In this document: one piece after another, positions 20,181-31,377 of the stretch
How positions within the stretch are numbered: position 1 is the stretch's first letter
Layout: each line of letters opens with the position of its first letter
NCBI GenBank assembly: GCA_963575745.1
Contig: CAUYUJ010000914.1
Span: 242,290 to 306,289 of the forward strand
Direction: 5' to 3'
From: Prorocentrum cordatum
Taxonomy: Eukaryota; Sar; Dinophyceae; Prorocentrales; Prorocentraceae
Length of the DNA: 64,000 nucleotides
Notes under the pieces: model-generated
What the model saw: the letters and a program-made list of their open reading frames with translations, nothing else
Database searches by the model: none
Told to the model about the DNA's origin: nothing
Made by a program: the position numbers and the translations under genes

Positions 20181-21415
20181 GTGTTCCTTGTACTTCCTGC
20201 TGGCCCTGCGAGGGACACCAGGGACCGCTGGACATGGAGCCTGGAGACCTGCATCGCCGCCAGTGGCTAGCAGCGCGGGGCTGGCGTGGCTGCCCTTCCA
20301 CGGCTTCTGGCATCACCCGGTCAGAACCGGCCATACTCCATACTCGATGCGGGCGGGCCTCGGGGATGCAGTCGTCGTCGCCGTGCCAGGCATCGCTTGC
20401 CCTGCCCCTTGCCCCTGCCGCGGGCTCTCCTCCTGCCCTCCCTCCCCCGCTCTCGCTCGCTCTCCCGTCCTCGCTGGCCGGCCTTCCCCGCCGTGAGGAC
20501 CGAGGAGACCGAGGGGCGAGGGAGGGATGCGAGCGAAGAGCTTCAGAGTTGGACGTCGAGATGGGCCACGGGGTTTCGAGAGTCGATTCGGCACCACAAC
20601 ATTCCAAAACTTTGCTAGATCCTTTGACTCAGCAGACTGGCATTTTCCAATCGAATTATTGGCCCTGGATACAGCGCATGCTTCGCCCTCCTTCCAAACC
20701 AAAACTGGGGCTCCCGTCAGGACAGCCACAATGAGCCCCTCAGCTGATGCCTAGCATGCAGCGTGCTTCAGCAGGACCTCCCCGTCCAATTGCAGCGCCG
20801 CGCACATTCGCCTGAGAAGTTTGGAACTGGTGGAGAGGGGTAACTTCAATCTTGGACCAGCGACAAGTGTGGAGGGTGGGGGCGGTCAATTTCAACAGTG
20901 GGTATTCGCCTTGGCGCCGCGCTTGAAAACCTAGCAACTACAAAGATGCGGGGGACCCCAACTCACGCCCTCGCCATTCGAGCCCCGCACATTCGCATTA
21001 GAAACTTTCGACTTGCGACGGTTCTACGAATTCAAGACGGTTGCTTTTCAACATGGGGCTTGCCTCGGGGAGCCTGACGCGACAGAAAATAACACAAATG
21101 TTGCTGGCCCAAATCAAAAGGTTCCCAATGGCATCCGGCACAGCCTGCCAACACCGCTCCAAAGGTAGATCTCTAGGGTTGATCTGCCCAGGATGGCACA
21201 CGGCCCGGCCCCCCTGCTAGGCCATCAGGCTGCAAGGATGAAGTTTGCTGCTCCCTGCACCTGTTTCAGTTTCCAATTTCCAATGTTGCAGTATTGTTTT
21301 CGGCTTCCTCATGTAAGTTGTACTGTCCGAGCGAGAGGGGGGGCCGGAAACTGCTTGGTTAGCGTCCCCCGGGAGGGTTCTCAGAATTTCCGGGGGCTGG
21401 GGACACGTAAAAATA
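20181..21415. other. Unassigned, no gene seen
   Basis: The sequence becomes less GC-rich from 20590. Loose repeats of CGCACATTCGC near 20800 and 20985 are the only pattern noted. Confidence 0.4.
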
Positions 21416-21419
21416 CATG

Positions 21420-21785
21420 ATGTTCGCACCTCCGAGGCCACGATCCCTCGTACCTTACGCTGTGTTCGCGCCCCCGAGGCCAAGATCCCTTGTAAATTGC
21501 ATTGTGTTCGCGTCCCCGAAGCCACGATCCCCCGCAAAATCCGCTCACGCTTCCGAGGCCACGATCCTTTGTAAATGACGCAACGCTCGCGCTCCCGAAG
21601 CCACAATCTCTAGCAAATTACGCCGCACTCGCGCCTCCGAGACCTCGATTTCCGGTAAATTGCACGACGTTCGCGTTCCTGGGGCCACGAACCCTCGTAA
21701 ATCACGCCGCGCTCGCGCCCCCAAGGCCGCGCCCCCTCCGTGAATTACGCCACAGTCGCGCCCCCGAGGCCACGATCTCCTATGG
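21420..21785 (+). repeat. ~42-bp tandem repeat, 8-9 units
   Basis: Unit approximates CACGATCCCTCGTAAATTAC + GCTGTGTTCGCGCCCCCGAGGC, with 15-25% divergence between units. Confidence 0.85.
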
Positions 21786-23998
21786 GAGGCCCCAAGAGGC
21801 GCCCAAGACGCGCCCGAGAGGCATCCGAGAAGCCCCAAAGATACCCCACGAGGCCCCAAGAGGCCCCCAAGAGGCGCCCAAACCGCCTCCAAGAGGCCCC
21901 CGAGAGGCTCCCCACGACACCCCAACACATACACAAGATGCCTCAGACCCACAACCCAGGCACGGTGGTGGGATGGGCCGAAGGCCACTAGCAGCCGCCG
22001 CCCCCTGTCGATTCATTGCAGGGGTGCCTGGCGTGCTGAATCCTTTCGGCTTTGGTTTTGGTTCTTTTTCCAAAAAAGCTCCTTCGGGGCCTTCGGCTCG
22101 TCCCGCCGGCCACCCGGAAATATTGCCCAGGACCTCAATTCCCAAATGTCGCTCAAGTTGGCCCAAGATTGCCGCCAAGATGCCTCCAAGACGGCCAAAG
22201 ACGGCCAAGATGGCCCCAAGATGCCTCCAAGACGGCCCAAGATACACCACAGACGGCCTGAGATAGCCTCAAAATGGCCCAAGACGGCCCAAGAGCCCCC
22301 CAAGAGGTCTCCACGACAGCCCAAGAGACCTCCAAGAGGTCCTCCAGGAAGGCCCGAAGAGGCCAACATCATTGATTATCCGGAGGTTTTTGAAGGATTT
22401 GGGCATTTTCGCCTTTTCGGCCTTCCGACGGCCCAAGAGGCCCAAGAGGTCTCCAAGATGGCCCCATGATGGCCCAAGAGGCCCCCAAGATGCCCCTAAG
22501 AAGAAGAAGAAGAAGAAAGCCGTGCACGTCAGAGGTGCATTGGCCATGTGGCGTAACAGGACCCAAAGACGGCCCAAGAGGCCAAGAGGCCTCCAAGAGG
22601 CCCAAGGTGCCTCCAAGACGGCTAAGATGACCCCAAAATGCCTCCAACACGGCCCAAGATGCACCCAAGACGGCCTGAGATGGCCCCCAGATGGCCTAAG
22701 ACGGCCCAAGAGGCCACCAAGAGGCCTCCAAGACGGCCCAAGATGCCTCCAAGAGGTCCTCCAGGAGGGCCCGAAGAGGCCAACATCGTTGATTGCCCTC
22801 AGGTGTTTGAAGGAGTTTGGCATTTGCTTCTCTTCGGCATTCCGACGGCTCAAGACGGCCCAAGAGGCCCCCAAGATCGCCGACGAGGCCTTTAAGATGG
22901 CCCAATGACGGCCCAAGAGGCCCCCGAGACGGCCCCAAGAGGGCACAAGAGGCCTCCAAGGCGGCCAAAATGGCCTCCAAGACTGCCAAGATGGCTCCAA
23001 GATGCCTCCAGGACGACCCAAACTGCACCCCAGGCGGCCTTAGACAGCCTCGAGAAGTCCCAAGACGGCCTCCAAGTTGGCCTCCAAGACGACCCAAGAG
23101 GCCTCCAAGAGGGCCTCCAAGAGGGCCCGAAGAGGCACAATTACTTGATGTTCCTCTGGTTTTTGACGGATTGTTGTATGTGCTCCTTTTCGGTCGTCGA
23201 CGGCTCACGAGGGCCCCAAGGACTGCCCAAAGGGCCCTCAAGACGGCCCAAGAGGGCCCCAAGAACGGCCCAAGAGGCCTCCAAGACGCCCAGGATGGCC
23301 CCCAAGACTAACCTGGAGCACCCCCAGAGAGCCCCAAGTCGGCCCAGAGAGGCCCCCAAGACGGCTTCGCTTCCGACAACCCAGTCCATAATTCGGAGTG
23401 GCTGCGGGTATCCTCCTTCGAGCTGTTTCGCGGGCCGCATGTCCAACATGATTTCTCGGGGGGCCAGGAGCCCACCAAGACGGCAAAATATTGCCCGAAG
23501 GTGGCCCAAGACGGCCCAAGAGGCCTCCAAGAGGGCCTCCAGGAAGGCCCGAAGATGCCGAAATCATTGGTTTGCCTCAGGTGTTGGAAGGATGTTGGCA
23601 TTTGCTTCGTTTCGGCCTCCCGACGGCACGAGACGGCCCAAGAGCTCCCAAAGGTCGCCCCAAGATCACCCAAGAGGCCTCCAAGATGGCACCAGAACGG
23701 TCCAAGAGGCCCCCATAAGACGGGCCAAAGAAGGCCCAAGACGGCTCAAGATGCCTCCAAGACGCTTGATCTAGCCTCCAAAACGGCCCTGGAGCACCCC
23801 AAGAGAGCCCCAAGTCGGCCCAGACAGGCACCCAAGACGGCGTCCGACGGCGTCAGACGGGCCAGGAGCCCACCAAGTCTACCAAAGAGGCCCCCGAGAA
23901 GCCCTCGAAGGCACCCAAGATGCCTCCAAGAGGGCCCCCAAGATGCCTCCAAGAGGCTCCGAGGAAGCCCCCAGGAGGCCCCAAAGGTGACCTCCAGA
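21786..23998 (+). repeat. Higher-order repeat of ~22-bp GCCCAAGANGGCCTCCAAGA units (family HR)
   Basis: Degenerate 20-24-bp units run through the whole interval. Four ~80-bp unique spacers (GATTATCCGGAGGTTTTTGA at 22372, GATTGCCCTCAGGTGTTTGA at 22790, a diverged one at 23150, GGTTTGCCTCAGGTGTTGGA at 23568) recur every 370-415 bp. They define higher-order units of about 0.4 kb. Related blocks are at 7.9-8.6 and 12.2-12.6 kb. Confidence 0.85.
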
Positions 23999-24002
23999 GG
24001 TT

Positions 24003-24095
24003 CCAACGAAGCCCCCTCCTCCTCCTCCTCCTCCTCCTCCTCCTCCTCCTCCTCCTCCTCCTCCTCCTCCTCCTCCTCCTCCTCCTCTTCCTCCC
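24003..24095. repeat. (CTC)n microsatellite
   Basis: Pure CTC for about 80 bp. Confidence 0.95.
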
Positions 24096-24289
24096 CCTCC
24101 TCCCCCGTCTTCTCCTGATCCTCCCCGCCATCCTCCCCCAAACGTGCCCCGAAGGGTTGTCAGAACGGTTGGGGGAAAACATGGTCCGATGGCTTGGCAG
24201 AGCTCGTGCCACAACGCTCGGCCACATAGGCGATTCCAGTAGGCAGGGGGATTCGCCGTAGGCGTTCTCGATGCGCACATAAATTTACA

Positions 24290-24571
24290 AATGCAAATAT
24301 ACGTGTGTACACGTATGCAGTTTGGGCAATGTATGCGGACCTGTATACGTGGTGTGCAGCCTGTGTGGCGAAAATCATGATGTGCAAGATGAGCGACACA
24401 TATTGCGCAAACTATGCCGTGCAACATGCGGTGCACAATGTATGTGCTGCAATGTGTGTGGTGCAACACATGTGGCTGTGCAATACATCTACATCTACAT
24501 CTACATCTACATCTACATCTACATCTACATATATATATACACACACATATATATATATATATATATATCAC
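24290..24571. repeat. GTGGTGCAA-type repeat, (ACATCT)n and (TA)n: LINE-1 target, left side
   Basis: Degenerate 16-18-bp units (GTGCAACATGCGGTGCACAA, ATGTGTGTGGTGCAACACAT) are followed by (ACATCT)7 at 24487-24528 and a (TA)n run ending (AT)nCAC at 24571. The same order in mirror image continues past the LINE at 29807, so this is the pre-insertion locus. A third, uninterrupted version is at 34.48-34.79 kb. Confidence 0.75.
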
Positions 24572-24610
24572 TCGTATCCTGAATAGTCCAGACGGGGCCA
24601 CCAGACAGAC

Positions 24611-27600
24611 CTAGAAGGGCGCTCGAGAGTGCTCTACAAGGATCTGTGCAGCTCGCCGTAAATTGTAATGATGCCACCCGAGAGCCTCCTCACTGTCGAG
24701 GGGGCCAGGATCAGGGGCGGTGCGTACAACATTATATATATATATATGAAAGGCCCGCACATTTCTCTCGACGATCTCAGGCGTAGGTTGGCCGTCGAGC
24801 CCGAGACGTGCGGCGGGACAGGCAGGAGGCAATTCAGGATGGTATACAAGCCTCCACATAACAGGGCAATGAATGGAATGAAGCATGTCGTCTCGGTTCA
24901 GGGCGCACTGGAATCTACACATGCCAATCTCAGGTGAGTGCAGTCGCGCACTCGTGAGCCAGCCTCCTACAATCGTCTTAATGACCGCGCTCTGCCAGGC
25001 TGGTGGACCTCCATGTCGGATGAGATCTCTGAGGGCATCCCACGATGATTCCGAAAAAGGGAGCTCCCAAGAGGCCAAACGTTTGGCAAGGGTGAGGTGG
25101 AGGACGTCGGGGTAGAGGGAGAGGCGCAAGGAAGCGGAAAGGGATCTCTGCACTCTCACATGCCCCTTGCTCGAGGCTTCGGCGAGGGCGTCGAGGGCAG
25201 TGCGGGCGGCAGAGGCATGGGCCTTGAGCGGGAAGGCGGCCCTGCTGGCCTCAGAAAGGTGGACCACGATCGGCTTGGTCCTCCAGAACGATGGCGACCA
25301 CCAGCCAGTTGCCATCTCCGCCAAGCTGCCGAAGGCGAGTGTGGACTCTCGCAGCGTGTCGAGTAAAGCTGACCAGTTGGTAACAGTGCCCAAGGCCGCG
25401 CGCATGCGTGTGGCCAGGCTGAGGACCTGCACGCTGGCAGGCCGCAAAGACGACCAGCTTCCGATGCCGAGAGGAGCCCGGCCAGCGATAGCGACTGAGG
25501 CGGGAGGTGCCAGAGCTTGTGCCACGCCCAGGCCTCGCGCCTGACCAGCGCGCGGGGCAACGGCAACAGCTGCATCAAGTAACTGAGGACAGTGAGCACG
25601 CGCGAGTTGTAGATCACCGTCGTGATGTGTACAGGCGCGCCCTCAAGGGCAAGGTCGCGGATGCGGTGGATCCATTTGGCTCCCGCCTCCTGCCGCGCGT
25701 CGTCAATCGCGGCGCCAGGGCCCAGGATGCAGCCAAGGTACTTGGCAAATGGAACGACGTCCATCTTCTCCCAGCCAGGCAGCTCCAGCGCGAGCCACTC
25801 CTTGATGCTGTGCGCCAGCTCCACAGAGAATGGGGCACTCAGGGGCCCCACCTTGCACTTGGCCAGCTTGAGGGCGAGACCTGCCAATGTCTGCGCCGCT
25901 GCGAAGACCCTGCAATAGCGGAGCAAGAGCCTGCGATCCTGCGCGACCGTGCCAACGTCGTCTGCGCAGACGCCCACGACGGATGACTCCCCTTTCGCCA
26001 GGATCTCCTCCATGTGTGCCACGAAGGGGTTCATGGCGACAGCCCATAGGGACCCCGAGAGCGGGCAACCCTGCGCGATGCCCGCTGTGACCATCATGAA
26101 TGAGCGCAGCTCGCCCTGCAGGGACACGTAGGCCTGCGGCAGCCAGCACATGCCCATTATGAGCTGGTCGAGGCCGCCCTGGACGCCCGAGCGCAGGAGC
26201 ACCGCGCGCAGGAAAGAGACGGCCAGGGAGGGGAACGCGTTCCCGAAGTCGAAGAGGACCATCATCGGCATGCGCTGGTCCCTGGTGGAGGAGAAGCCAA
26301 CCCAACGCGCCGCGGTGTCGAGCAGGGTAATGTTGTCCAGGAAGGTGCGCCCAGGCAGGAATCCCCTCTGAGATGGGGGAGAGTGGCGCTCGATGTCGAG
26401 CTTGATGAGGTGGTTCACGCTGGCAGCCAGCAGCTTCACGTCCGTGTTATTGAAGGCCAGTGGTCTCGTTGTGGAAGGCGTCCGAGTCGGGCCCGAGGCA
26501 AGATCGTCAGCTTCGGCACCTTTGGGCAGGAATACCATCAAATGGTCATTGAGGTCGGGAGGAGGCGGGAAGCCCTGCGCGATCTCGAGGCCCACCTGCG
26601 CTAGATCCTCCAAGGGCCGTGACGACCCGCAGCAGCTCCAAGCATCGTACGGCAACCCGTCAGGTCCTGGAGCTGATGCACGAGCTCTGCGAGCCGCTCG
26701 TTGAAGATCACGAGAGTCAGGTAGATGCACGTCCCCAAGGCCTTCAATCACCACAGGATGATCGTCCAAGTATCTTTCCACCAGAGGGTGTTCGGGGAGG
26801 TCGCGTTGGAATGTCGGCGACCAGTGCCTATGCAGCTCTTCAAACACGTCCGTTTGGGCATTCACGATCCTCTCTTCCTCCAGCTCCAGACCATTTGCAG
26901 CTCCCGTCTCAGGGAGACGCAGGCCCTGAAGTTTAAGAGTGCGCTTGAAAGGGGTCCAGAGTGCAGCCCTCCGTCTGGTGGCACGTCTCATGGCGTTGGT
27001 GTACTTGAAAGAGGTGCCGTCAGGAGGAGCAGCTTGAGCACGCCGATCGAGATCTGCGAGACGACGTTTACTGTAGAGGTTCTGCTCAGCCGCGAACGCC
27101 TCAGCGAAGGCCGATGGGTTCGAGAGGGAGACCGAGGTGCTGGAGATGAGCAGGTGCTCAGCTGCGAGCGGTGACGAAGCGATAAGACGCTCTGCCAGAA
27201 TGATGTCGTCTCTCCAGACCGCCCTGGCGACCGATCGGAATATGAACAACTGCGAGTCGTTGTCGAGTGCTCCGTGCTTGAAGAAACTGTCACGAACGCG
27301 ACGAGCTGCCTCCCGCATGAGCCCCTTATGCTCTTGCCTGCGTTGGTAAGGATGAAGAACATGCCACGATGCATGTTGAGCCAAGAGCTGGTATTGCCTC
27401 GCATACTCGGGGGGCCTGAAGATGTGTCGCGGGATAGGTTGCGACTCACTGTCCATCGGAGGTCGGCCAGCACAGGTAACCACAATCGGGGCATGATCAC
27501 TAAGGCCAGTCTCATGTAACCTTTCAGGGAGGTCACGCGCCGAGAGCGCAATGTGCCACTGTATCGCTAACCACGAGGGGGAAGCCAGAAATGTTCTGTC

Positions 27601-28389
27601 GATCTGCGACAGCTTCGGAGGCGACCCCTCTTCTTGCCAGAAGTGCGCGGGGAGCTCGTTGTCGAGCTCGACGAAGTCGTGGAATATATCTCTCCAGCGG
27701 CGCTCAAGTGGCCGAGGCGCACCATTGTTCATGCTCGCGAGGCCCTTGTTGATGAGAGGGGTCTGGACCAGCAGGGGCGGCGCGGCCGAGATGTTGAAGT
27801 CACCGAGCAGCAGCAGCGTGACCATCGTCGGTGCCGGCTTGGCCATAGTGATATCAGCATGAAGCCGTGCTTCGAGCTTTGTCAACTCCTCGTCGCTGAT
27901 GCCGAAATTGTGGACGGTGTAGATGATGAGCGATGGAGAGGGGGAGTCCGACTCGGGGCCTGATACACGTAGTCGCTGGACCCGGGCAGAGACCATAATC
28001 TCATGAGAGTACCTTGGAGCTTCTGAGGCCGCGAACCGACCAGGGAGAAGGATGACAGCGCCGCCAGTGTCCCGCCTGCTGCCAAAGTTCGTGAAGACCT
28101 GTGCAAAGATATGATGGCGGTGAAGCTCTTGCATGAATTCGATAGCATTACCATGGACCTCCTGAAGACACATCGCTGTGCCCTGCTTGAAGTACGTTTG
28201 TAGATGACGAAATTTGCGGTCACGAGTGGTAGCATCGTGATGCAAAAGTGCTCTAGCATTCCATGGCCCAATCGCCGCACAGTCACGAAACTCACCAGGA
28301 TCGCGCCAAGGCGCAAAGCGAGTGCTAAATAGCCCACTGGATCCTCTCAGCCGGGCCGAAGATCTCGTCGAAGGACTGCTTGAGAGCAT
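24611..28389 (-). pseudogene. LINE-1 ORF2 protein: endonuclease-reverse transcriptase, one frameshift
   Basis: From the likely ATG 28389 the frame stays open to about 25470, then continues one frame over to the stop at 24611 (about 1,260 residues in total). The APE endonuclease has all expected blocks: GPWNARAL (~42), CLQEVHG (~75), LLGDFNIS (~195), SQIDRTF (~261) and GLSDHAPIVV (~296). RT blocks: PGPDGLPYDAW, RPLAFNNTDVK, QRGFLPGRTF, motif A LFDFGNAFPS (26232-26256), motif B AQGCPLSGSL (26058-26085), motif C CADDVG (25955-25975) and E AKYLGCILG. The tail, in the second frame, has a CCHC zinc knuckle, CRFQCALNRDDMLHSIHC. The shift falls after SLSLAGLL (25465-25478) and could be a real lesion or an assembly error. 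Confidence 0.85.
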
Positions 28390-29524
28390 CGCGAGGAAGA
28401 TTGCGATCATGAACAGCACGATAGTTCCACTGGAGCACAGTCGGGTCCTCAGCCGTCTCGCCCACAACCAACTTGACGATGGGCTGCGAGCCGTCGCTGG
28501 CAACTCCTGCGCGTCGGTTGGCACGCCAGCGCCCTTCCACACCAGAGTTCCGTACCAACTCGAGGAGGCGCTTCGTCTGGATCTCGCGTCGGATGGCTTG
28601 GGGGGACTTGTCCAGGCCGACGAAGATGGGGACCTGGGCAGCGCCCCCGATGGAGGCCGCAAAGAAGCGGCGCCAGGTGCCATCCTTCTTGAGCTTCTGG
28701 AAGGCCGATACGACACGTCGTGCAGCCAAGCCCTCAGCGCCATGCATGCGGAGAGTGAAGCGGCGGCCAGGGGATGCACCAGCGAGAGACCAGCGCTGAT
28801 CCTCGAGTTCGGTGTCCGCCAGCCATGGGCGCACACTCGTGAGGATCGCCTCCGTGGTGACCGCCTCCTTGGCCGTGATGATGAAAACGGACTTGTCAGG
28901 CTCCCCGGTCCAGTCCGCCACGTCACCGAGGTGCACGGCGGGGGCGGGCGCCTCGCATGCCGAGGCCACCTTTTCCAGCTTCGCCAGGGCTTCGCGCATC
29001 TCGTGCTGGTCACGCTGGATGCGGGAGACGCCGCGGTCCAGATCCTGCAGATGTTGGTCGATCTGCGCATTCTTGGCGGCCTGGCGTTCGCCAAAGATGC
29101 GGAGAGCAGCTGTGGTGGAAGCGGCGATGTTGGCAGACATCTTGTTGTTGGCGTCGGAGACGAAGTCGACGATGGAATCGCGCATGGCCCCCAGGATCCC
29201 CTCCAGCTCCGAGTGCAAGACAGGCCCATCTGCCGCCGCAGCAGGAGCCCCAGCAGGCCGAGGAGAGTCATGAGCGCGGTGGGGATGAGCTCTGAGGCGG
29301 CCGCTGCTGCGCGGAGTCCGAGGGGTCGCTGGAGGAGTGGCTGCGATCGGCGTGGCCGTGCCCTGGCCATCGTCTCCGCGGGCACGCCAAGGGTCGGCGT
29401 TGGCGGACTGGAAGGGGTCGTCCGTGCCAGCGCTGCGGCTGCGGCCATCGTCTTCACGAGGGCTGCTGCGCCTGCGCTGGCTAGCGCCAGAGCCACCAGA
29501 AGCTTTGCCCGCTTTGCCAGTCCG

Positions 29525-29598
<74 letters not shown>

Positions 29599-29614
29599 CC
29601 GCGCCATCTGGCAT
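28325..29614 (-). CDS. LINE-1 ORF1 protein
   Basis: 429 codons from ATG 29614. After MPDGAAF the frame enters a (CT)n tract giving about 21 alternating Leu/Ser residues. A basic/Pro-rich linker follows, then a long coiled coil (about residues 125-205, GILGAMRDSIVDFVSDANNK to MREALAKLEKVA). The C-terminal half looks like an RRM/CTD-type RNA-binding fold (DKSVFIITAKEAVT, RRFTLRMHGAEGLAARRV, QVPIFVGLDKSP). By analogy to L1-type ORF1 proteins it would bind element RNA and chaperone target-primed reverse transcription. It overlaps ORF2 by about 65 bp. A second ATG (29607), in another frame, lies upstream of the same (CT)n tract. Confidence 0.75.
29523..29596. repeat. (GA)n microsatellite inside LINE-1 ORF1
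   Basis: About 35 GA dinucleotides. On the coding strand they are (CT)n and encode Leu-Ser repeats in any frame. Confidence 0.95.
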
Positions 29615-29784
29615 CCCAGCCGCTGGGAAGAGGTGCGTGCAGAGCGAGAATGCGTGGGGCTGGGGCCCAAAAGGGCAGCACGGGACTCGATTGGTGAATG
29701 AAGCTTTGGCCTCAAAGCGCGAACCCCCTCGCGCTCATCAGTCGCCGACCGAAGCCGACTCGCGGTCGTCGGGCGGTTCATAGC

Positions 29785-29806
29785 CTTGAGCCAAAATGGC
29801 TACGGA
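29785..29806 (-). other. Perfect spliced leader at the LINE-1 5' end
   Basis: A perfect match to the 22-nt leader, from 29806 down to 29785. It is followed on the minus strand by GCTATGAACC and preceded by the (TA)n target duplication with no spare bases. Confidence 0.95.
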
Positions 29807-29904
29807 CATATACATATATATATATATATCACAAGCTAGGCGGAGTAATCTATGTGGTGCAATGCATGTGGTGCGATCTACGTGGTGCAACCCACTTCGA
29901 CTGC
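29807..29904. repeat. (TA)n and GTGGTGCAA repeat: LINE-1 target, right side
   Basis: CATATACAT(AT)nCAC (29807-29832) is the right target duplication. It is followed by ATCTATGTGGTGCAATGC and GATCTACGTGGTGCAACC units continuing the left-flank repeat. Confidence 0.8.
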
Positions 29905-31370
29905 CTTGAAGCTGTCCTCTCCACTGCTCGTGCAAACATCCCACCCTCCCACCCGCAACTTGGTCGCAAAACATCTTCAGACAAGACCGTCACGGTAGGT
30001 ACTGCGTGGCACTTGGCCACGACACCGATGCCGACGACGACAGCGACATCGACGACGACGGCGCCGCCGACAGCGACTGCGACGACACCGACGACGTCTC
30101 CAATGTTTTCGACGACGACAACGACGACGACGACACCGACGACGACGACAACGACGCCGACGACGACGACGAAGACGACGACGACGTCGCCAACGGAGAC
30201 GACGACGAGGGAGGAGAAAAAACGACGACGGCGACAACGACGACAACGACGATGGAGGAGGGAAGACGGCGACGACGCCAACGACGAAGAAGGAGGAAGG
30301 ACGGCGACGCCGACGACGACAACGACGAGGGAGGAGGGAAGACGACGACGATGACAACGACGACGAAGACGACGACGACGGCGACGAAATAGGAGGGACG
30401 ACGACGAGACGCCGACGACGGACGACGACGACGAGGGAGGAGGATAACGACGAGGGAGGAGTGAAGACCACGACGACGACGACGACGACGACGGCGACGA
30501 AATAGGAGGGACAACGACGAGACGCCGACGAAGACAACGAGGGAGGAAGGACGACCACGGCGACAACGACGACGGAAACGACGACGACGCCAAAGACGAC
30601 GAGGAAAGACAGAAGACGACGACGGCGACGGCGACGACGACGACGAGGGAGGAGGGAGGACGACGACGACGACGACGACGACGCAAGAGCGCGCGCGCAC
30701 AATTTTGTTGAAAACCCGTGTTGCGAAACCTTGTGTTTTTGGTTGGTTTTTTGGACGCACGATTTCGAAATTCTTCCGAAACCGAAGGTTTTTTAAGGAT
30801 TTCGGCATACGCCCGCGACGACGCGCGCGTCCGCACTTCGTCCCATTTTTTGCAGAGGATTCTCGCGACGGCACACGCGCAAAAGCGTTCGACAGATTTC
30901 GACATGCGCGCGCGCGAAGCCCGTTTGGTAGCATTTTGTGAAAATCTTGGAAAACCGATGGTTTTCTTAAGATTTCGCAAGAGCTCGCGCGTAAGTTTTT
31001 CTTTGAATCAGTGTTGCGAAACCAGGTGTTTTTGTATGTTTTTTGGAAATTCAATTTTGAAATCTCTCCGGAACCGAAGGTTTTTGAAGGATTTCGGCAT
31101 GCGCGCGCCACGACGCGCGCGTGCGCACTTCGTCTTATTTTTTGAAAGGGATTCGCGAAAAAGTGCTATGCTGGAACAAAAAATGTCACCGCATAGTGTT
31201 TTTTACAAGGGAACCGCAGGGGGGGAACCCGGCTTGGCTGGGATGGTACGAACTCATATTTAGGATGGACATGTGGTCAGAATCATATGTAATTTACAGC
31301 ACGCGCGGGGTAACCGATAAGTCCGGGGGGGGGGGGTAGAATCTATTAGTCTTTTAGAAAGGAGAATTCA
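29905..31370 (+). repeat. Duplicated block D, copy 1
   Basis: It begins GAAGCTGTCCTCTCCACTGC, carries (GAC)n from 30025 to 30690, then two ~310-bp subunits (30700-30990, 31005-31180: GTTGCGAAACCTTGTGTTTT, CGAAGGTTTTT.AAGGATTTC, GCGACGACGCGCGCG). It ends with a terminal piece (31190-31370: ACAAGGGAACCGCAGGGGGG, GGATGGACATGTGGTCAGAA, TTTTAGAAAGGAGAAT). No gene is supported; the long frames are (GAC)n translations. Confidence 0.8.
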
Positions 31371-31377
31371 CTTGCCG

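Larger units (their letters stand above)
24572..29806 (-). mobile_element. Full-length LINE-1 headed by a perfect spliced leader
   Basis: The element runs from the first base of the SL (29806) to 24572. Target duplications are the (AT)nCAC blocks at about 24545-24571 and 29807-29832 (CATATACAT(AT)nCAC), roughly 26 nt apart from SSR length change. It encodes ORF1 (coiled coil and RNA-binding) and ORF2 (APE endonuclease, RT, C-terminal CCHC). The only visible lesion is one frameshift near 25470. The 5' end coincides exactly with the mRNA cap-proximal leader, so the inserted copy derived from a trans-spliced full-length transcript. Confidence 0.9.

Noticed and set aside
24487-24528. (ACATCT)n as a telomere-like repeat
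   Set aside because: The dinoflagellate telomere unit is TTTAGGG-type; this is a simple hexamer next to (TA)n.
28390-29781. N-terminal third of the 1541-codon minus-strand ORF
   Set aside because: It overlaps ORF1 in another frame and reads as Pro/Arg/Ser-rich shadow. The genuine ORF2 starts near 28389.
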